Origin: an uncultured Clostridia bacterium
Lineage (GTDB): Bacteria; Bacillota; Clostridia; Oscillospirales; Acutalibacteraceae
NCBI GenBank assembly: GCA_947627055.1
Contig: CANQUS010000004.1
Location: 44,843 to 108,842 of the forward strand
Direction of reading: 5' to 3'
DNA length: 64,000 bases
Translations under genes and position numbers: made by a program
Shown: piece by piece, positions 26,678 through 36,390 of the stretch
Position numbering within the stretch: the first letter of the stretch is position 1
How the letters are laid out: each line of letters starts with the position of its first letter
The notes under the pieces: model-generated
The model's database searches: none
What the model saw: the letters and a program-made list of their open reading frames with translations, nothing else
Told to the model about the DNA's origin: nothing

Positions 26678-26875
26678 TTTAAGTTACCCCCATTAAAATT
26701 ATACTTAACAATTTAAATCTCTGATATAATTACCAGAAATACAAACTGCAAAAGCCATTTTGTCAATTTTGCAAATTTTTTGAGATAAAAAGATTCCTAT
26801 AAAACCGAAAGACCGTAAATATTTACAACTAAGCTTGATAACAGCAAAAGCATTTAAAGTAAAACTTGTTTAACT

Positions 26876-29431
26876 TTATTTACTTTTAGTTGATATTACA
26901 ACGATATTCGAGGAACTTCCCTCAATATTTGATTTTCCGTTTTTTACATATGCCGAAACCTTATAGGTGTATTTAGTATTTGCAGATAGACCCGAATTTT
27001 TAATAGTCAAAACTTTGGCGTTATTGATAGTTGTGAGCTTATTATATTGCTTTGTTTTGCTGTTAAATTTGTAAACAATATAGCCATCTGCTTCCGACAC
27101 CTTGTTCCATGTTAGCTTGACACTGTTTTTGGTCGACGAGGCATTGAGCTTAGGAGCCGTGATAGTAGGCTTTGCCGAAAGTGTTTTTTCGTACGAAGAT
27201 ATTATCGTATTATTATTTGACTTATAGTATGATACTATCCTGTAAGAATACTTTTTATTTGTGGTTAAATTTTTATCGGTAAATGTCAACTCTGTACTCT
27301 TGGTTATAGTTTTGTACTTAGAATAATTCCCGCTGTCGGTCGAACGATAAATTATATATCCGCTCGCGTTTGAGCTTTTCCCCCATTTTAATGTGATACT
27401 TTTTGCCGTAACTGACTTTACACTCAAGCCCTTGGGGATGGACGGCTGTATTCCCTTGACTGCCGTTGTTGTACTGAGTAAATCTATTGTATTGCCGCTG
27501 CTCGATTTTGAGATATCAATTTGTCCCTTAGTATTATTATTTGAATTACATAGCTTTGAACTGTTGCTGCTGCTCTTTCCCGTTATAGATATGCCATAAC
27601 TTTTATTGGAAGAAAACGTAGAGGACGTCACACTGTTTTTCTTTGAATCGGATATTGTGATCCCGCTGTCACTGTTATTGTTTGAAACAGCATTTGAAAC
27701 CGTGTTGTCGGAGCTGGAACCCGAAATCATAATACCGCTCTTTTTACCCGAGTAAACCGTTACATTATCTATCTTATTTTTCTTAGACGCTGCCGCAACA
27801 GCAATACCATAGCCGCCGTTATTCGTTATGCCGCTTATCTGCCACACCTTATTGCCGGAAACTGAATTAAGCGATATGCCGTTGTTTGAGTTTCCTTTGA
27901 CGGCACCACCTGTAATAGTATTGTTTTCCGATGATGAATTTATTGAAATGCCGCTCCCCGAGCAGCTTGATACAGTATTGTCCTTAATGGTGTTGTTATT
28001 GCTTTCCTCTACAAGATGAATGCCGTTGGAGCCTGTTCCTATTATACTTTTGCAGATATTATTTTCTATCTTGTTTTTTGAGCTTTGCTTAAGATAGATA
28101 CCTCGCCCGTTCTTGTTATTTTTTGAATCTGCAAAATTCACTGTGTTGCCTTTGACCGTGCAGTTGTTCATAATTTTGCCCGATATTCCGCCGTCTATTT
28201 TTCCGTACGACGTAATTTTATTGTTTGAAATAGTGACACCCTCGACAGAATATTTCCCTACGGGCAGTTTATTCGGATTATCGCTGCTTTTTACCACATT
28301 TCCCCACGCACGTATACCAAAAACATACGGCAATACCTTTTCCGCATTGCTTCGTACTGATACGTTGTTATCAGAGATAGTCGTATTTACATTTGAAGCA
28401 ACCACGGCGCTGCCGCTTTTCGGGGTATAATACAGCCCCGGCTCCATTGACTTAAAATCCACACCCGAACCTACGTTTTTCATAGTATTGCTTGTAATAT
28501 CAGAATTTCGCCAATTCAAGCAAATCATTGCCTGCTGGTTTATATCCTGAAAATAGTTGTCCTTGACCATAATTTTATCAAAGTATACACCCATAACCGC
28601 CGTATGGTTGCCGACGCCTCTGTTCACATTGATAAATCTGTTATTTGTTATACTAATATTTCTGCATGGTGTGTCGTCAAAGGACGGAAAACCTATAAAC
28701 ACATCCGAACTGTGCATGACGTCTATCTGTATTGCCTCCTTGCCGCCGTCAACGCCGCCGCTTTTATAGCCCTGAAAGGTACATCCTGTTATATTTACCT
28801 CGTCAGCGCCGCCAAGCTCTAAATGATGAGAACCTACGTTGTTTGTAATAGAAATATTTTTTAAAGTAAGATTTGTCACATGGGCAAAACGGAAGTTAGA
28901 AAACGCGCTGCACTTGCCTTCTCCGTATGTTTTACTTTCTGCGTTTCCGTCCCATGTTCCGCCCTCGACCGTAATATTTCTATATCCGCTGTAGCCTTTA
29001 AGCTCATATCCAAACTTAGGCATGGCTGTTCTGAGCATTCCGCCGCTCAGGCTTTCCTTGATTATATGCGCGCCAACCGCATAAAGCTGTGTGTTGCTGT
29101 ATATCTCAAGCGGAGTCTTGAGCTTATATGTTCCTTTTGGAATTATTACACGGTAAGGTATGCTGTCGGTCGCCTTGTCACGGGCAGTATCAAGAGCCTG
29201 CTGGACACTTTTGCTTATATCAGAATTATTCGCTGCTTTTATAGTGATATTGACCGTCTTTACATTAGAGGCGATCCCTTTTACCGACTGATTTTCAGCG
29301 AGCATCTCTATTTTTTCACCCACGGCCGCAGCTTCGGTATCTGCAGCATAGATTATTGGTGAATTAAACTGCATAAGGCAGGCCGCTATCATGCAAGCTG
29401 CTATGATCTTATATCTTTTATTGCGTTTCAA
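26876..29431 (-). CDS. Secreted right-handed beta-helix protein with two fibronectin type III domains
   Basis: An N-terminal signal peptide (KRNKRYKIIAACMIAACL...AAD) is followed by about 550 residues of Asn/Gly/Ser-rich short repeats (patterns such as ITNN, ISGS, NTV, SGI) typical of pectate-lyase-like or NosD-type parallel beta-helices. Two FnIII-like domains end the protein (about 160 and 80 residues before the stop). Such proteins bind or cut polysaccharide. No dockerin or anchor signal is seen. The longest frame starts at 29533, but GGAG lies 9 bases before TTG 29431, giving a clean signal peptide, so 29431 is preferred; ATG 29440 and 29446 are alternatives. No catalytic residues could be assigned. 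Confidence 0.78.
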   Translation of the reverse strand: MKRNKRYKIIAACMIAACLMQFNSPIIYAADTEAAAVGEKIEMLAENQSVKGIASNVKTVNITIKAANNSDISKSVQQALDTARDKATDSIPYRVIIPKGTYKLKTPLEIYSNTQLYAVGAHIIKESLSGGMLRTAMPKFGYELKGYSGYRNITVEGGTWDGNAESKTYGEGKCSAFSNFRFAHVTNLTLKNISITNNVGSHHLELGGADEVNITGCTFQGYKSGGVDGGKEAIQIDVMHSSDVFIGFPSFDDTPCRNISITNNRFINVNRGVGNHTAVMGVYFDKIMVKDNYFQDINQQAMICLNWRNSDITSNTMKNVGSGVDFKSMEPGLYYTPKSGSAVVASNVNTTISDNNVSVRSNAEKVLPYVFGIRAWGNVVKSSDNPNKLPVGKYSVEGVTISNNKITSYGKIDGGISGKIMNNCTVKGNTVNFADSKNNKNGRGIYLKQSSKNKIENNICKSIIGTGSNGIHLVEESNNNTIKDNTVSSCSGSGISINSSSENNTITGGAVKGNSNNGISLNSVSGNKVWQISGITNNGGYGIAVAAASKKNKIDNVTVYSGKKSGIMISGSSSDNTVSNAVSNNNSDSGITISDSKKNSVTSSTFSSNKSYGISITGKSSSNSSKLCNSNNNTKGQIDISKSSSGNTIDLLSTTTAVKGIQPSIPKGLSVKSVTAKSITLKWGKSSNASGYIIYRSTDSGNYSKYKTITKSTELTFTDKNLTTNKKYSYRIVSYYKSNNNTIISSYEKTLSAKPTITAPKLNASSTKNSVKLTWNKVSEADGYIVYKFNSKTKQYNKLTTINNAKVLTIKNSGLSANTKYTYKVSAYVKNGKSNIEGSSSNIVVISTKSK

Positions 29432-29564
29432 CCAAATCATCTCCATATAAGCCGTATAAATATATATGAATATTATAATCGCCACTTGCACAAAATTCAA
29501 TAATATTTTGGAAATTTTATGGATGATTTTCAAAAAAGTTTCTGATAAGAAATAACCACTTAGA

Positions 29565-29622
29565 ATCCTTTAAAATAAAAAGTCATGACCCTCACGTTCA
29601 TGCGAAAAGAAGGTCATGACTT
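29565..29622 (-). terminator. Terminator of the tandem lipoprotein genes
   Basis: AAGTCATGACC (29580-29590) pairs with GGTCATGACTT (29612-29622); on the minus strand the stem is followed by TTTTTATTTT, 27 bases past the stop of the lipoprotein gene. Confidence 0.85.
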
Positions 29623-29648
29623 GGATAAAGCTTGCAGCAAGCTCGATA

Positions 29649-30545
29649 TTATGGATTCGAGACGGTCTGTGACGATACGTTACCTGATGAAGCCGCTGTT
29701 GATGAAGCGCTTGTGGTCTCGGAAGTCTCCTTTGAGGTTTCCTCTTCGGATACGGCACTCGATTCCTCCGCCTTAATGAGCTTATAGTCAGACGGAATAT
29801 CGAACTCACCATCGGGGATCTTATCCGTTAATGATTTTATCTGCATTGAATAATATTCATCTCCGTTGATCACCTTCATTCCGGCTAACGTACCATTGTC
29901 AAAATAGTATCTGACGTACTGCTCCTCAGTCGAGGAGGATTCAGACGAGGCTGAAGAACTCTCTTCGATAACTATTTTGTACTCCTCATAATCCATTTCT
30001 TTATTTTCGGTACCGTATTTTTCCTTTCCTGTCTTACATGAATCGATATTGGTAACATAGAATAAGGAAGCAAGGTACTCAGTATAGCCTTCCGCATATC
30101 CGCTGTCAAATTCAGCCCATGTGACCGTTTTTGCTTCATCATCGATAACATAGCCCTTGTTATCCTTTACAAGGGATTTGCTCAATTTATCCTCGGTCTC
30201 ACCTGTTGCGGCTGTAATGTTTTCGCCAGAACGTGTAATAATGACGACCTTCGGATCGCCGTTAGACGTCGTCATATAGATATTTAAGCGATAATTATCC
30301 TTATCAAGTTCGGTAAGAAATGTCTTTAAACCCTTTTTAAGCATATCACCCGCTTTTTCAGGTGAGGAAAGTTCAGAAAGCTTGATTTCCGAGCTTTCCG
30401 AGGCAGCGGAGCTTTCATCTGCCGCTGATTGTTCGGAGGTTTCGCTGGCTACCGACGTTGCTTTCTCATCCGCAGAGCCATTATTGCAGGCGGTAAAAAC
30501 AGCCGCCATCAAAGCTGCAGTTAAAATTGCAAATATTTTTTTCAT
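29649..30545 (-). CDS. Lipoprotein, paralogue of the upstream gene, function unknown
   Basis: A 298-residue predicted lipoprotein: MKKIFAIL signal, lipobox ending FTAC (Cys about residue 20), then a Ser/Glu-rich linker and a beta-rich domain with KEMDYEEYK, RYYFDNG, and GEFDIPSDY. The C-terminus is Ser/Thr/Glu-rich. It resembles its neighbour at 30571 in the segments YVIDDEAKTVTW versus YEIDDTNKTVKW, DYEEYK, RYYF, and IPKGEFDYP, so the two are diverged tandem copies. The start at 30545, not the longer frame, follows AAAGGAG and gives the signal peptide. Surface-exposed; ligand unknown. Confidence 0.82.
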   Translation of the reverse strand: MKKIFAILTAALMAAVFTACNNGSADEKATSVASETSEQSAADESSAASESSEIKLSELSSPEKAGDMLKKGLKTFLTELDKDNYRLNIYMTTSNGDPKVVIITRSGENITAATGETEDKLSKSLVKDNKGYVIDDEAKTVTWAEFDSGYAEGYTEYLASLFYVTNIDSCKTGKEKYGTENKEMDYEEYKIVIEESSSASSESSSTEEQYVRYYFDNGTLAGMKVINGDEYYSMQIKSLTDKIPDGEFDIPSDYKLIKAEESSAVSEEETSKETSETTSASSTAASSGNVSSQTVSNP

Positions 30546-30570
30546 AATTATTCTCCTTTTTAATAAAGCT

Positions 30571-31434
30571 TTATTGCCGTGCTTCAGACAAACCGTCCGT
30601 ATCATCGGATATTTCCAATCTTTCTTCAAGCTTATATTCGGGGGGATAGTCAAACTCACCTTTCGGAATGTTTTCACCCAGTTCAAGCACCATGGTCGTA
30701 TAATAATATTCTCCGTTGATATGCTTTAATCCGACAATAGAGCCATTTTCAAAATAGTATCTTGCCCTTTGCTCATAATAACCTGAGGTGTTTGAATTAT
30801 CGGAGCCTTCGGGAGGCTTATACTCCTCATAATCGTACTCCTTGTCCCCGATTTTCTCCTTGCCGCTTCCGCATAGCTCAAGACTGTCAACATAGAAAAT
30901 GCCCGCCGTATTGTATACATAAGCTTCAATGATATAGGGTTCAATGTTCATCCATTTGACAGTTTTATTCGTGTCATCTATTTCGTAAGCCTTGTTGTCC
31001 TTGATTATCTGCTTGCTGCTCCCGGACTTAATTTCGTCAGCCGCCAGAATCGACACGAGCTTGTCCCCGTCCCTGATGACCGTATTTTCAGCAAAGCGAA
31101 CTTGTCCGTCTGTATCCTCCGTCAGACACTCTATGGAATACTTCAGATTAAATTTATCTTTATCCATTTTATCCAGAAATACGCGCAGACCGCTTTTCAT
31201 CAAAGGTCCCGCACCATCTGGAATAGTCAGCGTGGACAGCGAATACATATCCTCATAATTTTCCGAGCTTGTATCGTCCATCGAAGCATCAGCCTGCGAT
31301 GTATCTGCGCTCTGTAACTTTTCACTCGATAAAGATGACTCGCCACTCTCGCCAGCATCGGAGCCGCCTGAGCAGGCGGTAAAGGAAGCCATAAGAAGCG
31401 CCGCCGTTATGATGGCAAGCATTCTTTTTCTCAA
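30571..31434 (-). CDS. Lipoprotein, paralogue of the downstream gene, function unknown
   Basis: A 287-residue predicted lipoprotein with signal MRKRMLAIITAALLMASFTAC (Cys about residue 21) and a Ser/Glu/Asp-rich linker. The body has the same order of segments as its tandem paralogue 25 bases downstream: IKDNKAYEIDD, DYEEYK, RYYFENGSIVGLKHING, GEFDYPPEYKL. The longest frame starts at ATG 31449, but the GAGG site falls 9 bases before TTG 31434, so 31434 is preferred; the difference is five residues. No enzyme motif or known domain recognised. Likely a substrate-binding or envelope-stress lipoprotein, which is inference. Confidence 0.78.
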   Translation of the reverse strand: MRKRMLAIITAALLMASFTACSGGSDAGESGESSLSSEKLQSADTSQADASMDDTSSENYEDMYSLSTLTIPDGAGPLMKSGLRVFLDKMDKDKFNLKYSIECLTEDTDGQVRFAENTVIRDGDKLVSILAADEIKSGSSKQIIKDNKAYEIDDTNKTVKWMNIEPYIIEAYVYNTAGIFYVDSLELCGSGKEKIGDKEYDYEEYKPPEGSDNSNTSGYYEQRARYYFENGSIVGLKHINGEYYYTTMVLELGENIPKGEFDYPPEYKLEERLEISDDTDGLSEARQ

Positions 31435-31577
31435 AGCGTCTAACCTCATTTCATCTTAATAAAATCCGTATTTTATAATAGCATTCAAAAAATTATGTGT
31501 CAACCTTTAAATAAAGAATAAAGCGTAAACAATTTGATACCGATTTCTTAATAATTTTCAGATTTTTTAGTTACTAT

Positions 31578-31606
31578 TTGATTTTTTGCAGGTAATATGG
31601 TAAAAT
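31578..31606 (+). promoter_or_regulatory. Promoter of the NfeD/SPFH operon
   Basis: TTGATT (31578-31583) and TAAAAT (31601-31606) with a 17-base spacer and an upstream TG (extended -10). Between it and the start codon is a CGACGG/CCGTCG inverted repeat (about 31657-31678). Confidence 0.6.
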
Positions 31607-31716
31607 ATATTTGTGTGAAAACGAGCCTTGTATCGATCTGACAACACTCGTTCCGCGACGGAAATTATACTGCCCGTCGTGAAAGGAATGCTGTCTGCTA
31701 TTGTGAGGTGAGATAT

Positions 31717-32157
31717 ATGGAACAGCAAATGCCTTGGATATGGCTTTGTGTCATTATCCTGTCCTGCTTTGTGGAATTTTTAACTTCGGTTCAGCTTACC
31801 GCTATATGGATGGCGGTCGGCGGCATAGCGGCTGTAATTTCGGGGCTATTCGGCGCATCTGCAATAGTTCAAATTTTGGTTTTTATAGTTGTCACCGTCG
31901 TCGCAGTTATAGCTACGCGCCCGATCGCAAAAAAGCTGATGCGGTTTGAGAAAACTGCTACAAACGCCGATATGTTTATCGGAAAAACGGGAGTCGTGAT
32001 CACCGCGCTTGATCGGAAAAATGCAGTAGGCAGAGTAAAGATCAAGGGCGACGTATGGAGCGCCGTATCGGAAAGCGACGACATCATCGCAGAAGATACA
32101 CAGGTCGTTGTCAAACGCATAGAGGGCGTAAAGCTTGTGGTCGAACCCGTAAAATAA
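31717..32157 (+). CDS. NfeD-family membrane protein
   Basis: NfeD proteins pair with SPFH (stomatin/flotillin) proteins in membrane microdomains; the short form has two or three helices and a C-terminal OB fold. The 146-residue protein has hydrophobic helices at about residues 5-65 and a C-terminal OB-like domain (GKTGVVITALDRKNAVGRVKIKG...VEGVKLVVEP pattern). The start at 31717 follows GAGGTGA by 4-5 bases; an in-frame codon three residues earlier is less likely. It is 40 bases upstream of the SPFH gene, with which it forms a typical two-gene operon. Confidence 0.9.
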   Translation: MEQQMPWIWLCVIILSCFVEFLTSVQLTAIWMAVGGIAAVISGLFGASAIVQILVFIVVTVVAVIATRPIAKKLMRFEKTATNADMFIGKTGVVITALDRKNAVGRVKIKGDVWSAVSESDDIIAEDTQVVVKRIEGVKLVVEPVK

Positions 32158-32197
32158 ACGAAAATGAGCTTGTAATATTGATGAAAGAGGTAGTTTT

Positions 32198-33145
32198 ATG
32201 GATCCTGTAATTTGGGTACTTATCATCTTAGCTGTTCTCATTATTTTTATTGTAATCAAAAACTTTCAGATCGTTCCGCAGTCATACGCTTATGTCATAG
32301 AGCGTCTGGGCGCATACAAAACGACATGGTCAACCGGACTTCATCTCAAGGTACCATTTGTAGAGCGAGTTGCAAAAAGAGTCTCGCTCAAGGAGCAGGT
32401 CGTTGACTTCCCGCCGCAGCCCGTTATCACACGCGATAACGTAACCATGCAGATAGATACGGTCGTTTACTTCTATATCACCGACCCGAAGCTATACACC
32501 TACGGTGTTGAAAATCCTCTGGCGGCTATTGAAAATCTCACAGCTACAACATTGCGTAACATCATAGGCGACCTTGAGCTTGACAACACTCTCACATCAC
32601 GAGATGTTATCAATACAAAGATACAAGTCATACTTGACGAGGCGACCGACGCATGGGGCATCAAGGTCAAGCGTGTCGAGCTTAAAAACATTCTTCCGCC
32701 AAGAGAGATCCAAGCGGCGATGGAAAAGCAAATGAAGGCAGAACGTGAAAGACGTGCCAAGATCCTCGACGCGGAGGGCGACAAGCGTTCTCAGATCCTT
32801 GTGTCGGAGGGTCTGAAGGAATCCGCTATCCTAAAGGCAGACGCTATCAAGGAAAGCAAGATCCGTGAGGCACAGGGTGAAGCGGAGGCTATAATGACAG
32901 TTCAAAAAGCATATGCCGACAGCTTGAAAATGCTGAATGCCGCCGCTCCAACAGATAAGGTCATTGCACTCAAAAGCCTTGAAACCTTTGAGAAAGTTGC
33001 GGACGGCAAAGCAACTAAAATAATTATTCCCTCGGAAATACAGTCGATGGCGACCCTCGCCGCGACACTCAAGGAAATGGTAACCGATAATAATATCGAG
33101 CAGTTTGTCCCGGTCGACGCCCCGCAAGAAAAAATAAAGCCATAA
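32198..33145 (+). CDS. SPFH/band-7 (stomatin-like, QmcA-type) membrane protein
   Basis: A 315-residue protein with one N-terminal membrane helix (about residues 5-24), then the SPFH domain (VPQSYAYVIERLGAYKTTW, then LKVPFVERVAKRVSLKEQ and FPPQPVITRDN), and a C-terminal coiled-coil region rich in Glu, Ala and Lys (KQMKAERERRAKILDAEGDK, about residues 170-250). Such proteins oligomerise on the membrane and control protease or lipid organisation. Its neighbour NfeD is the standard partner. ATG 32198 follows AAAGAGG. Confidence 0.94.
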   Translation: MDPVIWVLIILAVLIIFIVIKNFQIVPQSYAYVIERLGAYKTTWSTGLHLKVPFVERVAKRVSLKEQVVDFPPQPVITRDNVTMQIDTVVYFYITDPKLYTYGVENPLAAIENLTATTLRNIIGDLELDNTLTSRDVINTKIQVILDEATDAWGIKVKRVELKNILPPREIQAAMEKQMKAERERRAKILDAEGDKRSQILVSEGLKESAILKADAIKESKIREAQGEAEAIMTVQKAYADSLKMLNAAAPTDKVIALKSLETFEKVADGKATKIIIPSEIQSMATLAATLKEMVTDNNIEQFVPVDAPQEKIKP

Positions 33146-33245
33146 ATTTTGGGGAAGACAACCTTTGGAGGTTATAGAAATGCACTTTTTCTTACACGAA
33201 AACCTTTTTAATGTTTCGTGTGGAAGTGTATACAAATTTAAACGG

Positions 33246-33290
33246 CGCGAGCCCGTGGAGCATATCTCACGGGCTTGCCCGTTTATTTTT
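33246..33290 (+). terminator. Terminator after the SPFH gene
   Basis: AGCCCGTG and CACGGGCT form a stem (about 33249-33273) followed by TTTATTTTT after five bases. The purine operon begins about 70 bases further on. Confidence 0.6.
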
Positions 33291-33358
33291 ACGTCATTAT
33301 AAAAAATAATTAAGATAGATAAGAAGATAGATAAGCTAAAAGTAAAGGAAGATGCAAA

Positions 33359-33874
33359 ATGTCAGTGAAAAAAAAGGTCGCAATCATCATGGGAAGCGAC
33401 AGCGATTTCCCCACAGTTGCGGAAGCAATTAAAAAATTGGACTACTTCGGAATACCCTTTGAGGTACACGTCATGAGCGCACACCGCACGCCGGAAGCAG
33501 CCGAGAACTTTTCTAAATCAGCTAAGTCAAACGGCTTCGGCGTAATAATAGCAGCTGCAGGCAAGGCAGCCCACCTTGGCGGCGTACTCGCCGCCAATAC
33601 TACGCTCCCCGTTATAGGCATTCCTATAAAATCATCGACGCTCGACGGGCTTGACGCGCTACTCGCAACCGTTCAAATGCCGTCGGGTATTCCCGTTGCG
33701 ACAGTTGCAATCGACGGCGCCGCAAACGCGGCGATACTTGCCGCCGAGATCCTTGCTCTTACTGATGAGGAACTTGCGAAAAAGCTTGAGGATGAAAAAA
33801 TCAATATGAAAAATGGCGTTGAGGCAAAGGACAAGGCGGTTCAGGATAAAGTAAACGAGCTTTTAGGTAAATAA
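33359..33874 (+). CDS. purE: N5-carboxyaminoimidazole ribonucleotide mutase
   Basis: Interconverts N5-CAIR and CAIR in purine synthesis. The 171-residue protein is class I PurE: MGSDSDFPT near the N-terminus, SAHRTPE with the catalytic His, and AAGKAAHLGGVLAANT. ATG 33359 follows AAGGAAG. A 12-base direct repeat (AAGATAGATAAG twice, 33312-33335) sits just upstream. First gene of the purine operon. No PurK is in the window. Confidence 0.97.
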   Translation: MSVKKKVAIIMGSDSDFPTVAEAIKKLDYFGIPFEVHVMSAHRTPEAAENFSKSAKSNGFGVIIAAAGKAAHLGGVLAANTTLPVIGIPIKSSTLDGLDALLATVQMPSGIPVATVAIDGAANAAILAAEILALTDEELAKKLEDEKINMKNGVEAKDKAVQDKVNELLGK

Positions 33875-33901
33875 ATATTTTTTGTCATGGGAGCAAATAT
33901 A

Positions 33902-35332
33902 ATGACAGATATTTTTAACGAGGACAGACCGCATGACGAATGCGGCGTATTTGGAATATTTGGAAACAAGGATATTGATATTGTAGACGAAACATACCTC
34001 GCTCTATATGCCTTACAGCACAGAGGCACTGTCGGAGCAGGTATTGCGGTCAATGATAACGGCAATATGAACGTCATCAAGGGCTATGGAGTTATCCCCG
34101 AGGCTCTGCCCGAAAAGGATCTTTCCAGACTTAAAGCGGCAAAAATCGCTGTCGGCCATGTTCGCCATTCTACTAAAACAGTGAACGACAGAGCAAATTT
34201 GCAGCCACTGCTGATGAGGTACATATACGGCCAGCTGGCACTCGGCATTAACGGCGCGCTCGCTAACTACTCAGAGCTCCGCGAACAACTCCACCGCGGC
34301 GGTGCGATATTCCAGTCGAACAGTGATATTGAGGTCATCGCCTATATGATAGCCAAAGCAAGACTTGAAACAGCAACGTTCGAGGAAGCCGTACTGAAGG
34401 CTATGACTGAGATCAGGGGAGCTTATTCAATAGTAATGATGGCGCCGTCGAGGCTTATAGGCGTCCGTGACCCGCACGGGTTCCGCCCGCTGTGTGTCGG
34501 GAAGCTCGGCGAGAACTATATAATCACAAGCGAATCATGCGTATTTGACAGTCTCGGAGGAGAGTTTGTACGCGACGTCGAGCCGGGTGAAATGGTCGTT
34601 ATAGATGACGAGGGACCCCACAGCTATAAGGCAAACTGTGGAGGTGAAACGAATCTCTGCCTTTTCGAGTTTGTGTATTTCGCACGCCCCGACTCAGTTC
34701 TTGACGGTATGTGCGTCAATATAGCAAGACAGCGCGCCGGTATCAAGCTTGCCAAGGAGCATCCCGTCGAAGCGGATATGGTATGTGCCGTACCCGACTG
34801 CGGAGTAGACGCCGCTATCGGCTACTCGATAGAATCGGGCATTCAGTACGGTGTGGGCCTTATTAAAAACCGTTTTATCGGCAGGGCTCATACATCGCGG
34901 AAGAAAAACGCCGAGCATATATTCAGAATAAAGCTGAACGCCATGAAGTCAAATGTCGAGGGCAAACGTATAGTTCTGATCGATGATTCTATTGTCAAGG
35001 GCGACACGAGCAAGCACATAGTTGAGCTTTTGAAAAAGGCAGGCGCTAAAGAGGTACACCTGAGAATATCATCGCCACCGTTTAAATTCCCATGCTACTT
35101 TGGTACAGATATGGATGATACCAAAAATCTTATAGCATCCAAAAAGAGTGTTGAAGAAATGCGCGAGGAAATAGGTGCGGATTCACTGGGATTCTTGAGC
35201 ATCGACGGGCTTCATGAAATTGCCAAAGAATGTAGAACGGGCTTCTGTGACGCTTGCTTCAGCGGCAATTATCCACTCACGGTTCCGAAAAACCATCATG
35301 AGGATAAATACTTAAAGAAAATTGAAATATAA
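33902..35332 (+). CDS. purF: Amidophosphoribosyltransferase
   Basis: Commits PRPP to purine synthesis by replacing pyrophosphate with the glutamine amide nitrogen. The 476-residue protein is the Bacillus-like form with a cleavable propeptide and iron-sulfur cluster: Cys about residue 14 in DECGVFG is the new N-terminal nucleophile, the GTNDG-like region follows, [16 protein letters not shown] is the PRPP site, and the Cys cluster includes [15 protein letters not shown] near the C-terminus. ATG 33902 follows GGGAG by 8 bases; the longer frame from 33887 is less likely. Feedback-regulated by purine nucleotides in the family. Confidence 0.97.
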   Translation: MTDIFNEDRPHDECGVFGIFGNKDIDIVDETYLALYALQHRGTVGAGIAVNDNGNMNVIKGYGVIPEALPEKDLSRLKAAKIAVGHVRHSTKTVNDRANLQPLLMRYIYGQLALGINGALANYSELREQLHRGGAIFQSNSDIEVIAYMIAKARLETATFEEAVLKAMTEIRGAYSIVMMAPSRLIGVRDPHGFRPLCVGKLGENYIITSESCVFDSLGGEFVRDVEPGEMVVIDDEGPHSYKANCGGETNLCLFEFVYFARPDSVLDGMCVNIARQRAGIKLAKEHPVEADMVCAVPDCGVDAAIGYSIESGIQYGVGLIKNRFIGRAHTSRKKNAEHIFRIKLNAMKSNVEGKRIVLIDDSIVKGDTSKHIVELLKKAGAKEVHLRISSPPFKFPCYFGTDMDDTKNLIASKKSVEEMREEIGADSLGFLSIDGLHEIAKECRTGFCDACFSGNYPLTVPKNHHEDKYLKKIEI

Positions 35333-35355
35333 CAGAAAATATTTGGAGGTATTAT

Positions 35356-36390
35356 ATGAAAAGCTACAGTGACAGCTACAAGGCGGCAGGCGTAGACGTG
35401 ACAGCGGGATATAAGGCGGTCGAGCTGATGAAAGCTCATGTCGCACGGACAATGACCTCAGGCGTTCTGTCCGGGATAGGCGGCTTTGGGGGACTTTATG
35501 AGCTTGACGTCGAGAACATCAAGAAACCCGTACTCGTTTCGGGAACCGATGGTGTCGGTACAAAGCTCAAAATCGCGTTCCTTATGGATAAGCACGATAC
35601 AGTTGGTATCGACTGTGTAGCAATGTGTGTCAATGATGTTATCTGTTGCGGGGCAAAGCCGCAGTTCTTCCTTGACTATATTGCAGTCGGCAAAAATATT
35701 CCCGAGAAGATCGCTTCGATAGTTTCGGGCGTCGCGGAAGGCTGTATTCAAAGCGGGTGTGCGCTCATAGGCGGTGAAACGGCGGAAATGCCCGGCTTTT
35801 ATCCTGTTGACGAATACGATCTCGCAGGCTTCTCAGTCGGCGTTGTCGATAAGGATAAGATCCTCGACCCCTCAACACAAAAAGCTGGCGATGTTATGAT
35901 CGGCATTAAATCCAGCGGCGTGCATTCAAACGGATTTTCACTTGTCCGCAAGGTTTTTGATGTCAATAAAGAAACTCTAAATAAATATTATGATGAGCTT
36001 GGAGCAACTCTCGGCGAAACGCTACTTACACCGACCAAAATATACGTTAAGGCTGTTCAATCACTTCTTGATACGGTAAAGGTAAAGTCGATCTCTCATA
36101 TTACCGGCGGCGGCTTCTATGAAAATATCCCTCGTTCACTTCCTAACGGTATATCCGCTAAAATTCAGCGTAATAATGTTCAGATGCTTCCGATATTTGA
36201 CATTATTGCAAAAACGGGAAATATCCCAGAGCATGATATGTTTAACACATTCAACATGGGCGTAGGTATGACTGTCGTTGTTGATAAAGCCGACGTCAAT
36301 AAGGCCATTGAAGCTGTCAAAGCGGCAGGTGAAGATGCGTATGTCCTCGGTGAGCTCGTCGAAAGCGAAGAGGGCGTAATAATTGAATAA
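35356..36390 (+). CDS. purM: Phosphoribosylformylglycinamidine cyclo-ligase (AIR synthetase)
   Basis: Closes the imidazole ring using ATP. The 344-residue protein has the usual size and the motifs SYKAAGVD at the N-terminus, [10 protein letters not shown] near residue 64, [11 protein letters not shown], and [17 protein letters not shown] 35356 follows TTTGGAGG. It overlaps the next gene by 8 bases. Confidence 0.97.
   Translation: MKSYSDSYKAAGVDVTAGYKAVELMKAHVARTMTSGVLSGIGGFGGLYELDVENIKKPVLVSGTDGVGTKLKIAFLMDKHDTVGIDCVAMCVNDVICCGAKPQFFLDYIAVGKNIPEKIASIVSGVAEGCIQSGCALIGGETAEMPGFYPVDEYDLAGFSVGVVDKDKILDPSTQKAGDVMIGIKSSGVHSNGFSLVRKVFDVNKETLNKYYDELGATLGETLLTPTKIYVKAVQSLLDTVKVKSISHITGGGFYENIPRSLPNGISAKIQRNNVQMLPIFDIIAKTGNIPEHDMFNTFNMGVGMTVVVDKADVNKAIEAVKAAGEDAYVLGELVESEEGVIIE

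Noticed and set aside
33180..33302. 40-residue frame after GGAGG between the SPFH gene and purE
   Set aside because: It runs through the terminator stem and shows no protein-like composition; the good ribosome site seems coincidental.
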